From: UBA7672 sp963784415
GTDB taxonomy: Bacteria > Pseudomonadota > Alphaproteobacteria > Caulobacterales > Hyphomonadaceae
Assembly (NCBI GenBank): GCA_963784415.1
Contig: CAWARK010000011.1
Coordinates: 124,001-188,000, forward strand
Length of the DNA: 64,000 nt
Direction of reading: 5' to 3'
Shown piece by piece: positions 25,402 to 35,465 of this stretch. The notes under the pieces were generated by a model. It searched no databases. It was not told the DNA's origin and saw only the letters and a program-made list of their open reading frames with translations. A program made the translations under genes and the position numbers. The number at the start of each line of letters is the position of its first letter. Positions within the stretch are counted from its first letter, which is position 1.

Positions 25402-25911
25402 CTATTTGCAGAGCGCGCGGGCCTTTTCGATCGCGTCCTTCGAGCCCTTGAGCGAGAAGTGATAGGCTGTGCGGGCGTCTTTCACGGATGCCGCCTCAAC
25501 GCGCAGTTCCGATCCGTGCTTCAGCCCTTCCACGAGTTCCCTGTCGCGGTCGTCCTTGACGAAAGCTTCCGTTCCCGACGCGTACATGGTGAAACGATCA
25601 CGCCCGATGATGGCGACCGGCGCGATGTCGGTGCGCAGCGCATAGCCAACGCGCAGGCTCGGCTGGTTCACCGCCGCGCCGGATTTCCACGCCGTAACGT
25701 AGAACACCACCTCGCCGTGATCGACCGATTTGGGCGCCATGTCGGACGCCTCCACGGTGGCGAAGCAGATCAACGAGCGCCCCTCGCCCTCGGTATAGAC
25801 GCGCCAGTCATTGTAGCGGCCAACGGCCTTCGACTGCGCGAACGCTGCCGGCGCAGACATGGCAGTCGTCGCCGCCAGCAGCAGTGCAGTCAAAACCAAC
25901 GGTCGCGCCAT
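25402..25911 (-). CDS. invasion-associated locus B (IalB)-like secreted protein
   Basis: A 169-aa protein with signal peptide (ends PAAFAQS) and the IalB-family pattern: the start NDWRVYTEG followed by SLICFATVEASD, then PSLRVGYALRTDIAPVAIIGRDRFTMYASGTEAFVKDDRDRELVEGLKHGSELRVEA. A C-terminal Cys pairs with the one in ICFA in many members. The family is periplasmic and common in alphaproteobacteria outside pathogens; the molecular role is not established. Confidence 0.85.
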   Translation of the reverse strand: MARPLVLTALLLAATTAMSAPAAFAQSKAVGRYNDWRVYTEGEGRSLICFATVEASDMAPKSVDHGEVVFYVTAWKSGAAVNQPSLRVGYALRTDIAPVAIIGRDRFTMYASGTEAFVKDDRDRELVEGLKHGSELRVEAASVKDARTAYHFSLKGSKDAIEKARALCK

Positions 25912-26002
25912 GTGTCGGTTCTCCGGTCCGCAGTCTGACGGGTGCTGAGGCCAGACTAGTGCTGAATACGGACGAATTTAGACCCAAGGCTTAAACGCAC
26001 TG

Positions 26003-26569
26003 CTATCGCGGCGCCCGTTTGGCCAGAATGCGCTGCAGCGTGCGGCGGTGCATGTTGAGCCGCCGCGCCGTTTCCGAGACGTTGTGGTTGCAGAGCTCGT
26101 AGACGCGCTGGATGTGTTCCCACCGCACCCGGTCTGCCGACATGGGGTTTTCCGGCGGTTCCGGACGGTCCGAGCGGCCAGTCAGCAGCGCGTTCACCAC
26201 ATCATCAATATCGGCGGGCTTGGGCAGGTAATCGATCGCGCCGGCCTTCACGGCGGCGACGGCCGTCGAAATGGCCCCATAGCCCGTGAGGATGACGGCA
26301 TGCGTGTCTTCGCGAACCCGGTGCAGCGCTTCCACCACATCGAGGCCCGACCCGTCTTCGAGGCGGAGATCGACCACGGCAAACGCCGGGGCCTGTTTCT
26401 TCAGGTGCTCGCGCGCCTCGGCGACGCCGCCGATGGCGGTAACGTCAAAGCCGCGCTGGGTCAGCGCCCGTGCAAGTCGCGCCCGGAAAGGCGCGTCGTC
26501 ATCCAGGACCAGCAGCGTGCGATCCTCGAGAGCGGCGACCCGTGGGTCTGGTTCAACAGGTTCTTCCAC
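26003..26569 (-). CDS. regA: RegA/PrrA/ActR-type response regulator
   Basis: A 188-aa response regulator. The receiver (about 17-130) has LLVLDDDAPFRARLARALTQRG, phospho-acceptor Asp in VVDLRLEDGSG and Lys in YLPKP. The C-terminal Fis-type helix-turn-helix VYELCNHNVSETARRLNMHRRTLQRILAKRAPR is close to the RegA/PrrA/ActR signature. In relatives it responds to redox state and controls respiration, carbon and nitrogen metabolism. GTG start has GGGAGA 7 nt upstream. It follows regB in the same direction (115-nt gap). Confidence 0.93.
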   Translation of the reverse strand: MEEPVEPDPRVAALEDRTLLVLDDDAPFRARLARALTQRGFDVTAIGGVAEAREHLKKQAPAFAVVDLRLEDGSGLDVVEALHRVREDTHAVILTGYGAISTAVAAVKAGAIDYLPKPADIDDVVNALLTGRSDRPEPPENPMSADRVRWEHIQRVYELCNHNVSETARRLNMHRRTLQRILAKRAPR

Positions 26570-26684
26570 CCATTATTCTCCCGCAGAAGCTGTCGGACAG
26601 CTGGGTTTATAAACGGCAGCGCGTCCTTAAGCCACAGGTTTGCCGCCTGTCCACCCAAGAAGGTCAAATCACTCGATAAGCCGT

Positions 26685-28088
26685 CTACCCCTCAATCCAG
26701 CCTTCCGGGGCTTCAATCGCCTTGCGCGGCCATGCAATGCGCACAACGGCCCCTTTTGCTGGGAACTGACGGTTATAAGGGGTGACCCGCGCGCCACTCC
26801 GCTCCAGCAGGGTGCAGGCGATGAAGAAGCCGAGGCCCATGCCCCCGCCCCGCTGCTCGATCCGCCGTTCCGAGAAATAGGGCTCGCCCAGCTTGGCGAG
26901 CACGGACGGGGCAAAGCCCGGCCCATCGTCCGTGATGTAGATTCGGACCTCTTCGGCCGACCAGCGCGCGTTCACCGACACCTCGCGCGCCGCAAAGCTC
27001 GCCGCGTTCTCGATGAAGGCGCCGAGCGCGTGGATGATCTCCGGCTTGCGCAACACGTCCGGCGCGCGCTCTTCGCCACTGCCGCCCGCGAGCGGCGAAG
27101 ACGAGCACTGAATATGGATGCCGCCCGCGCGGTGCGGTTCGGCGGCCTCCTCGATCAGGCCCGGCAAGGTCGCGCGCGCCATCGCCGCATCCGTCATGTG
27201 GCGGCGCTGCGAAATCTGCTTCAGGATCGTGCGGCAGCGCTCGGCCTGGTCGATGATGAGTTCGACGTCCTCGCGTGCAGGATGCCCCGGCTTCACGCTG
27301 CGGCCAAGTTCGCGGGCGGCAAGATGGATTGTGGCCAGCGGCGTGCCCAACTCGTGCGCCGTTGCCGCCGCGAGTGCGCCCAGCGCTGAAAGTTGCTGTT
27401 CGCGGGCCAGCACGGCCTGCACGGCGTCCAGCGCCGACACCAGCCGCGCCTCGTCGCGTCCGGTACGCCATGCTGACACGGTGAAGAAGATCAGTCCGAT
27501 GGCCACTGCTGCAAGCTGCCCTAGCTGGTAGAGCGGCGGGATTGCCAGCACCTGATCCTGCCGCCATGGCAGGTCGAGCCCCCACAGCCACATGCCGCCG
27601 CAGCAGATCAGCGCGATCACGGCCAGCATCCCGGCATAGACCGGCAACAGGCGCGAGGCGCCCACCGTCACCGGCGCCAGGATCATCAGGAGGAATGGGT
27701 TCTGCAGGCCGCCCGTAAGTCCGATCAGCACCGACACCTGCACCGTATCGAACGCCAGCTGTCCGGCCGTCTCTGCGGGCGAGGACAGGTGCTGCGCGGG
27801 GAACACCGCCATCAGCGCCACGTTGAGCCAGGCCGACGCGCCAACCGCCGCCAGACACGCCGCCAGCGGCAACTCGAAGCCGAGCACGTAGTGCACGAAC
27901 AGCACCGCGACGGCCTGCCCTGCGATCGCCATCCAGCGCAGTGAGACCAGCGTGCGCAGGCGCGTGCGGCCGAATGCGGCTCCGACACTGCGCAACGCCT
28001 CGACGCGCGCGGGATCGAGACTTGTGGTCGCCGGCAGGTTGACCGTACGGGGCCCAGCAGCGGTGTGAGTGGCGGTGTGATCAGCCAT
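26685..28088 (-). CDS. regB: RegB/PrrB/ActS-type redox sensor histidine kinase
   Basis: A 467-aa membrane kinase. Six hydrophobic segments (about 45-205) precede the catalytic core. The ubiquinone-binding heptad GGLQNPF sits between helices 3 and 4. The H-box is AHELGTPLATIHLA, and the redox-box Cys in QAERCRTIL is conserved. The HATPase shows NAASFA, DDGPGFAP and GGGMGLGFFIA. ATG 28088 (MADH) is preferred to 28115. In relatives it senses quinone pool/redox and phosphorylates RegA, the gene immediately downstream. Confidence 0.93.
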   Translation of the reverse strand: MADHTATHTAAGPRTVNLPATTSLDPARVEALRSVGAAFGRTRLRTLVSLRWMAIAGQAVAVLFVHYVLGFELPLAACLAAVGASAWLNVALMAVFPAQHLSSPAETAGQLAFDTVQVSVLIGLTGGLQNPFLLMILAPVTVGASRLLPVYAGMLAVIALICCGGMWLWGLDLPWRQDQVLAIPPLYQLGQLAAVAIGLIFFTVSAWRTGRDEARLVSALDAVQAVLAREQQLSALGALAAATAHELGTPLATIHLAARELGRSVKPGHPAREDVELIIDQAERCRTILKQISQRRHMTDAAMARATLPGLIEEAAEPHRAGGIHIQCSSSPLAGGSGEERAPDVLRKPEIIHALGAFIENAASFAAREVSVNARWSAEEVRIYITDDGPGFAPSVLAKLGEPYFSERRIEQRGGGMGLGFFIACTLLERSGARVTPYNRQFPAKGAVVRIAWPRKAIEAPEGWIEG

Positions 28089-28167
28089 CACTCTTGCTCG
28101 CGCATTGGCGCCCAAATGTCATCAGGACGCGATTGGCTTTGAGGGGGGCTCATGCACATATCCGCGC

Positions 28168-28770
28168 ATGCGCAACAAAATACCCGCCCTCGCCTTTGCC
28201 TTCGCGCTTGCAGCGTGTTCGCCCGCGACCTCCACCGGACCGCAGGCAGCCGCCGGCGCCAATCCGAACTGTTTCAAGCGCTCGTCCGAAGCCATTGGCG
28301 GACCGTTCCAGCTGACCGCATCTGACGGCAAGGCGATGACCGAGGCCGACTTCAAGGGCCGCAAGGCGCTTGTCTTCTTCGGCTATACCTACTGCCCTGA
28401 CGTTTGCCCGGTGACGCTGTTCAACCTCGGCAAGGCGATGGAGTCGGTTCCAGCCGACAAGCGCCCCGTGACGCTGTTCGTCTCGGTCGACCCCGAGCGC
28501 GACACGCCCGAGAAACTCACCCAGTACATCGCCAGCAACGGCTTCCCGAAGGACATCATCGGTCTCACCGGCACGCCGCAACAGCTCACCGCCATCACCG
28601 ACGCCTTCCGCACGCAGTACGGCCGTGACGAAAACGCCGGCGCGTCGGGCTATCTGGTGAGCCATTCGTCCATCCTCTACCTGATGGACAAGGACTGGAA
28701 GCTGCAGACCTTCTTCATGGAAGGCGAATCCCCCGCAGAGATCGCCAGCTGCCTCTCGGCGCTGGACTGA
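28168..28770 (+). CDS. senC: SCO1/SenC family copper chaperone lipoprotein
   Basis: A 200-aa lipoprotein (lipobox LAAC) of the SCO1/SenC family with thioredoxin fold. Copper ligands: the CPDVC pair in YTYCPDVCPVTL and the His in YLVSHSS. It likely delivers copper to the CuA site of cytochrome c oxidase. ATG 28168 is chosen because an upstream extension adds only non-family residues. It is divergent from regB, as in Rhodobacter, but regA is not downstream of senC here. Confidence 0.95.
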   Translation: MRNKIPALAFAFALAACSPATSTGPQAAAGANPNCFKRSSEAIGGPFQLTASDGKAMTEADFKGRKALVFFGYTYCPDVCPVTLFNLGKAMESVPADKRPVTLFVSVDPERDTPEKLTQYIASNGFPKDIIGLTGTPQQLTAITDAFRTQYGRDENAGASGYLVSHSSILYLMDKDWKLQTFFMEGESPAEIASCLSALD

Positions 28771-28788
28771 TCCCGCGGAGATCGCTGC

Positions 28789-30642
28789 TCAGTTCACCGC
28801 CGGCGCGGGCGGCGTCGCCGCCGTGAACGTCGCCGAGAAGCCGAGATTTTCCTTCGTCATCGGCGTCATCATCGCCGACATGACGCCAAGCGGCGCCTTG
28901 GGCTTCAGCACGATATGGAACGTGCCCGGACCCGCGAGGAAGCCCGACACCGCCGTCGTCAGCTCCGTCGAGATCGCCGGATCGACGCCTGCATCGGTGA
29001 GGAAGGCCGAGCTTGCCGTGACCATGTCCACCAGCTGCTGGCGATAGGCCTCGACGGTCTGGCCCGACGAGAGCGCCTGCGGCTCGACGATCAGGTTGAT
29101 CAGCTTCTGGTCGGTGATCGACACGTCGAGATCGGTGAGCTGCAACGGCAGCACGCCCATCATCAGCTTCATCATCGCCGCGCCGTTGTCGGGCTTCTTC
29201 ATCGGCATGTCGTGATGCTGGTCGTGGTCCGCATGATCTTCGTGATCGGCGTGCGCGTCATGATCGGCATGATCTTCATGCCCCTCATGCCCTGCATGCT
29301 CGTCCGCGTCGTCTGCATCTGCATCATCGCGTCTTCGTCGCTGTCGGCGTACCTCGTCATCGGTGACCATTTCGTGATCGCCCATGCCGCTTTCGGCCGA
29401 TGCCGCAGCCTCCATCAGTCCGGCCATCAGGCTCGGCAGGGCCTGCTTGAGGCCGACGATGCCGCCCGACACTTTCACGTCGAAGGCGTCAGTCACGCCG
29501 AGATTGAGGCCATCCCAGCGCGTGATGTCCTTGACGGGGTCGAACGTGGCGTGGCCTTCGGTGTACATCTCGACGACGTTCGAGGTGTAACCGCCCATCG
29601 CGAGCACCATCAGCCCCATGGCGCCGAGCGTGCCGCCCGAGGAATCCGCCGTGAATTTCAGCGTGGTGCGCGGCGTGTCGGAGGCGATGACGACATCGTC
29701 GGCATTGCGCTTGATGATCGCGCGCGTCGGCGCGACGTCGAACTTCAGGCCCGAGAAGTTCGCCGCGAGGCCGGACCAGTCGAGGCCGTCTATGCCGCTT
29801 TCGAGCGGGCTGGTGTAGTCCTTGTACAGGGCGGAATAGTCGGCGGGCTCGCCCGGATTCAGCAGTGGCTGAAAGCCGGCCATGAACGCGTCCGAGAAAA
29901 TCTTGGTGCGGATGCCGGAGATATCCAGCTTGCCGAAGTCGAACGTGCCCGCAACCGACAGGTCGCCGGGAATGTTGAGATCGCCCTTGAGGCCGTCAAA
30001 GCGGAAGAGACCGATCTTGGTGTTGTCGAGGTTCGAGACCGACAGTTCACCCAGGGCGATATTGATGTTGCCCGGCTCGGCTTCGTCCTGCGGGATCGCC
30101 GAGGTGAAGGTCAGTCCGCCGAGACCGGCCTTCTTGAAGCCCCACTGTTCAAGCGGCGGGGCATCGCCCGGACCATCCTTGGTGAAGGCGCCCGCAATAT
30201 AGCGGCCCGTGACTTCGTTCATGCCCTCGAAGCCGAGCGACTTCAGCGACATGGTCGCGCCGTCCATCGGGACCGTCGGCGTGATGTCGTTGAGCAGGAT
30301 ATCGCGCGCAAGCGGCTTGCCATCCTTGATGGTGAGACCCTTCAGCGACATCGACTTGGCGCGGGCGACGGTCGCGGGCTTCGCGCCCGGCGGCACGGCA
30401 GGCGTCGCGTCATCATTGTCGCCACTGCCATCGGTCATCGCCGCCATCATTTCGGCCGGCGCGCGGACCTCGACATCGTTCAGCGTCAGGTCATTCCCCC
30501 AGCCCGACACGCTCTTGTAGGAGATGCTGGCCTGGTCGTTGTTTTCCAGGATCTGCATGTCCTGCAGGGCCTGCATCGCCTCGCGGCTGGGTCCGCAGCC
30601 GGACAGCACCAGGACGCTGGCAAAAGCGAGCTTCATCTTCAT
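28789..30642 (-). CDS. large hypothetical lipoprotein with His/Asp-rich insert
   Basis: A 617-aa protein with lipoprotein signal (LSGC, Cys about 16). The main body consists of repeating units of the form SLKGLTIKDGKPL, VSNLDNTKIG, DWSGLAANFSGLKFDVAP, suggesting beta-rich repeats. Between about residues 450 and 490 is a low-complexity stretch of HEGHEDHADHDAHADHE type, with more than ten His residues interleaved with Asp/Glu, a likely metal-binding loop. Close relatives are unknown to me. It converges on senC with 18 bp between stops, and its His-rich loop plus the SCO gene could mean copper or zinc handling (inference). Confidence 0.7.
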   Translation of the reverse strand: MKMKLAFASVLVLSGCGPSREAMQALQDMQILENNDQASISYKSVSGWGNDLTLNDVEVRAPAEMMAAMTDGSGDNDDATPAVPPGAKPATVARAKSMSLKGLTIKDGKPLARDILLNDITPTVPMDGATMSLKSLGFEGMNEVTGRYIAGAFTKDGPGDAPPLEQWGFKKAGLGGLTFTSAIPQDEAEPGNINIALGELSVSNLDNTKIGLFRFDGLKGDLNIPGDLSVAGTFDFGKLDISGIRTKIFSDAFMAGFQPLLNPGEPADYSALYKDYTSPLESGIDGLDWSGLAANFSGLKFDVAPTRAIIKRNADDVVIASDTPRTTLKFTADSSGGTLGAMGLMVLAMGGYTSNVVEMYTEGHATFDPVKDITRWDGLNLGVTDAFDVKVSGGIVGLKQALPSLMAGLMEAAASAESGMGDHEMVTDDEVRRQRRRRDDADADDADEHAGHEGHEDHADHDAHADHEDHADHDQHHDMPMKKPDNGAAMMKLMMGVLPLQLTDLDVSITDQKLINLIVEPQALSSGQTVEAYRQQLVDMVTASSAFLTDAGVDPAISTELTTAVSGFLAGPGTFHIVLKPKAPLGVMSAMMTPMTKENLGFSATFTAATPPAPAVN

Positions 30643-30704
30643 ACGGGAATCCCCCTGCAGTTGGGTCGTGTTGCGTCTGCGGTCGCGGAAGGCTACGCCT
30701 TAGC

Positions 30705-31433
30705 ATGGTCATCGCGGAATCGCATCACCGGGTGTTTTTGCTAGCAAAATCAGGTACTTCCGTGCCTGTGCGCGTGCACATCGACAAGCGCGCGCGGCGC
30801 GTTTCCGTCCGCATTGACCCTACGGCAAGAGAAGCCATCGCCACCGCCCCTTCGCCCCGCTACGCGCTCGATGCGATCGGCTTTGCGACGGAACGGGTGG
30901 ACTGGATTGCCGAGCGGCTGGACGCACTACCACGGGCGGTAGTGTTCAAGCCGGGCGCCTACATCCCGTTGCGCGGGGTGATCCACCGGCTGCGCCATGC
31001 CGAGACCGGCCGTACCGTCAAGATTGATCGGACGCTCGGACCCACGCCTGTGCTTTTAATTCCCGGATCACGCGAAGTTTTTGCAGATAAAACGCGAGCC
31101 TTCCTGCGCGCCGCCGCCCGGGTGGATTTCGCCGAACGCGTCGCTGTTCATGCCGAAACGCTGAAGGTCAAACCGCGCTCGATCTCGATCAAGGACACCC
31201 GCTCGCGCTGGGGCTCCTGCTCGTCCGAGGGGCGGCTCAACTTCTCCTGGCGGCTGGTCTGCGCCCCGCCCTTCGCGCTCGACTATGTCGCCGCGCACGA
31301 GGTCGCGCACATCAAGGAGATGAACCACTCCGACCGGTTCTGGAAACAGGTCGAGCGCTGCTATCCCGACTGGCGTGAGGCGCGCAACTGGCTGCACGAA
31401 CGCGGCGGCGTGCTGCACTCGATCGGCGAGTGA
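30705..31433 (+). CDS. YgjP-like (M48/SprT-type) metallopeptidase
   Basis: A 242-aa protein of the YgjP family. The N-terminal beta region is about residues 1-130. The C-terminal zinc site is HEVAHIKEMNHSDRFW (HExxH plus downstream His), preceded by the family motif DTRSRWGSCSSEGRLNFSWRLV. Members are predicted zinc-dependent peptidases of unknown substrate. It has its own start ATG 30705 near the divergent lipoprotein start (62 bp). Confidence 0.93.
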   Translation: MVIAESHHRVFLLAKSGTSVPVRVHIDKRARRVSVRIDPTAREAIATAPSPRYALDAIGFATERVDWIAERLDALPRAVVFKPGAYIPLRGVIHRLRHAETGRTVKIDRTLGPTPVLLIPGSREVFADKTRAFLRAAARVDFAERVAVHAETLKVKPRSISIKDTRSRWGSCSSEGRLNFSWRLVCAPPFALDYVAAHEVAHIKEMNHSDRFWKQVERCYPDWREARNWLHERGGVLHSIGE

Positions 31434-31496
31434 GACTTCAGCAAGTGAGACAGGTGCGGACGCCAGCCTGATGGCCAGCGTCCACGTGTCCTGTCG

Positions 31497-33554
31497 TTAC
31501 TCGGCGCCGACGCCCGGCCCGAGATTCTGCTTGAAGAATTTCAGGCTCTCGCCGAGCACGATCTGGCGGTTCGTCACCGTCATCGGCGCCCATTGGTGGC
31601 CTTCATCCTTGAGCAGGATCAGGCTGACATTGTTGTTGCCGGCCTTGCGCATCGAAGCCTCGAGCATCTCCGACTGTTCGGTCGGCACGGTCTCGTCCTC
31701 GTCGCCATGGATCAGCAGCAGCGGCTTCTTGATTTCCGCCGCACGCCGGTTCGCCGAGTACTTGCTTCAGCATCGCAGCGTCAGCGCCTTCATCGCCCTG
31801 CGCCTGCGACCAGTATTTGTAAGCGATGCCCTGGCGGCCACCGCCACCGCCATCGATCACGTCGCCATCATTGCCGCCTTCACGCGTCCAGCGCAGCATT
31901 TCGAGCTGATCGGACACGCCGGCGCCGGCGAAGAAGCACTTGAACATGTCCTGGTTCAGCACCGAACCGATCATCGTGGCGTAGCCGCCATACGACCAGC
32001 CGGCCATGCACATGCGGTTCGCGTCAGCCTGGCCTGACGCGATCAGCGCCTTCGCGCCATCCATCACGTCGTCCTGCATGCGTTGACCCCACTGGCGGTG
32101 GCCTGCTTCAACAAAGGCGCGACCAAAGCCGCCACCGCCGCGGAAGTTGGGCTGGAACACGGCATAGCCATTGGCCGCCCACCACATCGCAAAAGGATCG
32201 GAGCCAAAGACGTCACGCCCTTCCGGTCCGCCATGCGGCAGCACGATCAGCGGCAGGTTCTTTGCGTCCTTGGCAACGCCCGGCGGCGTCCAGAGATACC
32301 CCCAGAGCGCCGTGCCATCGCGGGAGGTGTAATGCACCACCTGCTCGCTCGGCATGTCTGCAGGCAACAGGTTCGGACGCGAGCCGCCGACATAGTCCAC
32401 GGCATGCGTCTTCAGGTCGTACAGATAGAACGAGCCAAGATCCTGCGGACCGGACACGTTGATGAACCAGCGGCCATTGTCGCGCGAGCGGCCGACCAGA
32501 CGGACGTTGCTATCCGGAAAAGCCTTGAGCAGCGCGGGCCAGTTCTTGGCGAAGACCTCGTCCTTCGGCGCGCAGGTCCACGCCTCGCCCCAGTAGCAGG
32601 CTGCGAGCACGACGTTGCGGTCGGTGTCGAGATACGGGCTCGAGGCGTCGAAGCCGGGAACGCTCAGCACTTCCTCGTCGTAGGAACCGGTCGCCGTGTT
32701 GTAAATGTAGAGACCCGACGTGTCCTTGCCTTCTGGCCGGGCCAGTACGAACACCTTGCCCGCGCCGATCGCCGGGCCTTCGCCCTGGAAGGTCGGACCG
32801 CTGTTGGCGCTTTCCGATCCCATGAAGCGCACGACTTCCTTCCACTCATTGGAGCCGGGAGCGCGACGCTTCCACGCGAAGCCGCGACCGCTGCGCGAGA
32901 ACGTCCTGGCGCAGGACCGCCCTGCCCGTGTCGTCGAGCACGAAGTTGCCAGTGTTGGTGTCGCCGCGATCAACCTCGACCGACTTGCCGGTCGCGACGT
33001 TGACCTTGAGCATCTTGGTGCCCTGGATGCTGGGGCGCGGCGAGCAGGACGTTGGCATCATCGTTCGGCAGCACGTCGATCAGGCGGGCCTGCACGCGGC
33101 GCGGCACGTCGCCGGTCGGTTCGTAGAGCGAGACCAGCGCCCCACCATCAACCGATGTCGAATAGATGCGGGCAACCCAGGTGAAACCATCGTCCGACTT
33201 GCGGCGCGCGCGATCGGCGGAGGATGAACCGTCCACGACGTGGATCTTGGCGCGCGTCGAGAAAATGATGCGATCATTGCCCTTGAACTCGGCCCAGTCG
33301 ATCCACTGTTCCTTGTCCGTTTTCACGAACTGGATCGCCTTGGTCTTCTTGGTGACCCAATCGAGCACGATCAGAAGGTCGGCGCCGTTCTCGTGCCGCA
33401 CACCGGCGATCTTGTTGCCATCGGGCGAGATGGCGGCGCCCCGGAACGTGTTGGGCTGGGTGTAGTCATCGAGCGAGGGCGTGGCGAAGGCCGTCCCCCC
33501 CAACATCGAGAAAGCCGCAAGAATAACGGCAAGGGTTTTCGCAATACGCGTCAC
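31497..33554 (-). pseudogene. S9 family prolyl oligopeptidase-like peptidase, three frameshifts
   Basis: Reads as one secreted S9 peptidase of about 685 aa across three frame changes. GTG 33554 has AAGGAG just upstream and gives a signal peptide (ends GGTAFA). The beta-propeller part runs DDYTQPNTFRGAAISPDGNKIAGV onward. Shifts lie in GGGG at 33033-33036 (restoring LLAAPSIQGTKML), near 32890-32905 (restoring RSGRGFAWKRRA) and near 31764 (restoring MLKKYSANRRAAEI). Catalytic residues: Ser in GWSYGGYATM, Asp in LIHGDEDETVP and His in DEGHQW. All segments are conserved, so the gene is probably intact in the organism. Acylaminoacyl-peptidase-like proteins cleave short peptides. Confidence 0.85.
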
Positions 33555-33851
33555 CGACAACTCCTTAGCTGAGCTGGAATGCACCGTCCGCAGGACCCCG
33601 AAGCAGCGCAAACTTGTGCCTTTTTATGCCTCGCTGGCTAGCGCGATGCAATCGCCAAGGGCGCCTTCGCACCTGGAACCTGCCCTTATGCCTAACGGCC
33701 GCCTGCGCAAGATTGCCCCATCGCAAATGAGGGCAATCCGATCGCCGGCCGATAGCTTGACGGGGCGGAGTGCAACTGTGCAAAGACGCAGGCTACGCCA
33801 ACATGCCGGCATGGATTTCGATGCCGCCTGCTTCAGGATGAACCCTGCCTC

Positions 33852-35465
33852 GTGACCGCCCGCGAAGTTACCGCCCTGATCGAGGAATCGACCGCCCATC
33901 GCATGGCGGGGCGGTTCGCCGATGCCACGCGCTGCGCCGAGATTGCAACGCGGCTGGATCCAAAGAACCCCGAGGCCTGGCTTCTGCTCGTGACGGGACT
34001 GTCGGCTCTGGGCAGCGGCGATGTCGAGAAGGCGATCGCCAAGGCCATCACCAACCTGGGCGATGACCATCCCCTGGCCCCCACCCTCTATGCTGACCGC
34101 GCGGGCGCGCTTTCACGAGTTGGGCGTTGGGCGGAGGCTGCTGCCATGGCGCGGTATACCGCTGCCCGCTACACTCTGACGCCGCAAGGACAGAACCTGC
34201 TCGGCGCAACGCTGGCGCAGATCGGCCTGTACGATGAGGCGCTGGTGCATTCGGAAGCCGCTGCGGCCGGCGCACCGAACAGCGCGATCGCGCAATACAA
34301 CCTCGCGACCGTCCTGCGTTATTTCGGCCGTCAGGACGAAGCAATCCAGATTTACGATCGCGTGCTTGCAATCAACCCCGCCGAGACGCTGACCTATGCC
34401 TCGCTCGCATCCATGAAAAAGTGGACGGCCGAGAACAACCACGTCGCCGCCATCCGCGCGGCCATTGCGACAACGCCGAACGAGGGCGAGGCGGCAGCGC
34501 GCCTCAACCACGCGCTGTTCAAGGAACTCGACGACCTCGGACAGCCGGAGGCTGCGTGGCCGGCGCTGGAACGCGGCGCTGAGCTCGCGAGCCATGTTTT
34601 CCAGCACGATCTCGTGGAAAAGAAGCTGCGCAACGAGGCCCTGATAATGACCTACACGGCGGACGTCATGGCGACGGCGCGAAGGCAGCCTGTTGCCGCA
34701 GGCCCGAAGCCGATCTTCATTTTTGGATTGCCCCGGTCAGGCACCACGATCACCGAGCGCATCTTTGCTTCCCACAGCCGTGTCACGGCTCTTGGAGAGA
34801 CGCCAGCTTTCGCCCGGGCCGTGCGCCAAAGCCTGAACGTTCGTCATGCCACCCAGATGACGGCAGACGAAATTCTCAAGACCCCGTCCGTCGACTGGAG
34901 CCTGGTGGCGCGCGTCTATTCCGAGAACATCGCCTACCTTGCCGGTGACGCAGAATACTTCACCGAAAAGACGCCTCAGAACTACGAACTGGCAGGCATG
35001 TTGAAGCTCGCCTTCCCTGACGCGGTTCTGGTTCACGTTCGCCGCGCCCCGATGGACAGCCTGTTCGGGACCTTCCGGCTCATGTTCGGCGAGGGCGGCT
35101 ATCACTGGTCCTACACGTTTGAAGACCTGGCCGAGAACTATCGCCAGTATCGCAGGCTGATGGATCACTGGCGGCTGGTGCTCGGACAGGACCTGATCGA
35201 AATCACGCTGGAAGATCTCACCGAAAATCCGGATCGCGAAATCAGGAAGCTGATCGCGCGCGCCGGACTGCCGTTCGAGGAGGCGTGCCTGTCACCCGAA
35301 GACGCTGAAGGCGGCGTATCGACTGCCAGCGCATCGCAGGTTCGCCAGCCGATCAATCGGCAAGGCGTTGGAAAATGGCGCCGGTACGCCAAGCAGTTTG
35401 AGCCGCTGAGAGCGATGCTGGAAGCGGACGGGTTCGTCGACGCCAACGGCGACCCGATCTGGTAG
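33852..35465 (+). CDS. TPR-containing sulfotransferase family protein
   Basis: A 537-aa cytosolic protein. The N-terminal half (about 1-270) is tetratricopeptide repeats (AGRFADATRCAEIATRLDPKNPEAW, FGRQDEAIQIYDRVLAINPAETLTY). The C-terminal half is a sulfotransferase domain with the PAPS 5-phosphosulfate loop IFGLPRSGTTITERIF (about 285-300), the 3-phosphate region around VHVRRAPMDSLFGTFRLMF and a late LTENPDREI element. Family members are common in alphaproteobacteria; substrates are not known. GTG 33852 is the start. It stands alone, with a terminator about 175 bp downstream. Confidence 0.92.
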   Translation: MTAREVTALIEESTAHRMAGRFADATRCAEIATRLDPKNPEAWLLLVTGLSALGSGDVEKAIAKAITNLGDDHPLAPTLYADRAGALSRVGRWAEAAAMARYTAARYTLTPQGQNLLGATLAQIGLYDEALVHSEAAAAGAPNSAIAQYNLATVLRYFGRQDEAIQIYDRVLAINPAETLTYASLASMKKWTAENNHVAAIRAAIATTPNEGEAAARLNHALFKELDDLGQPEAAWPALERGAELASHVFQHDLVEKKLRNEALIMTYTADVMATARRQPVAAGPKPIFIFGLPRSGTTITERIFASHSRVTALGETPAFARAVRQSLNVRHATQMTADEILKTPSVDWSLVARVYSENIAYLAGDAEYFTEKTPQNYELAGMLKLAFPDAVLVHVRRAPMDSLFGTFRLMFGEGGYHWSYTFEDLAENYRQYRRLMDHWRLVLGQDLIEITLEDLTENPDREIRKLIARAGLPFEEACLSPEDAEGGVSTASASQVRQPINRQGVGKWRRYAKQFEPLRAMLEADGFVDANGDPIW

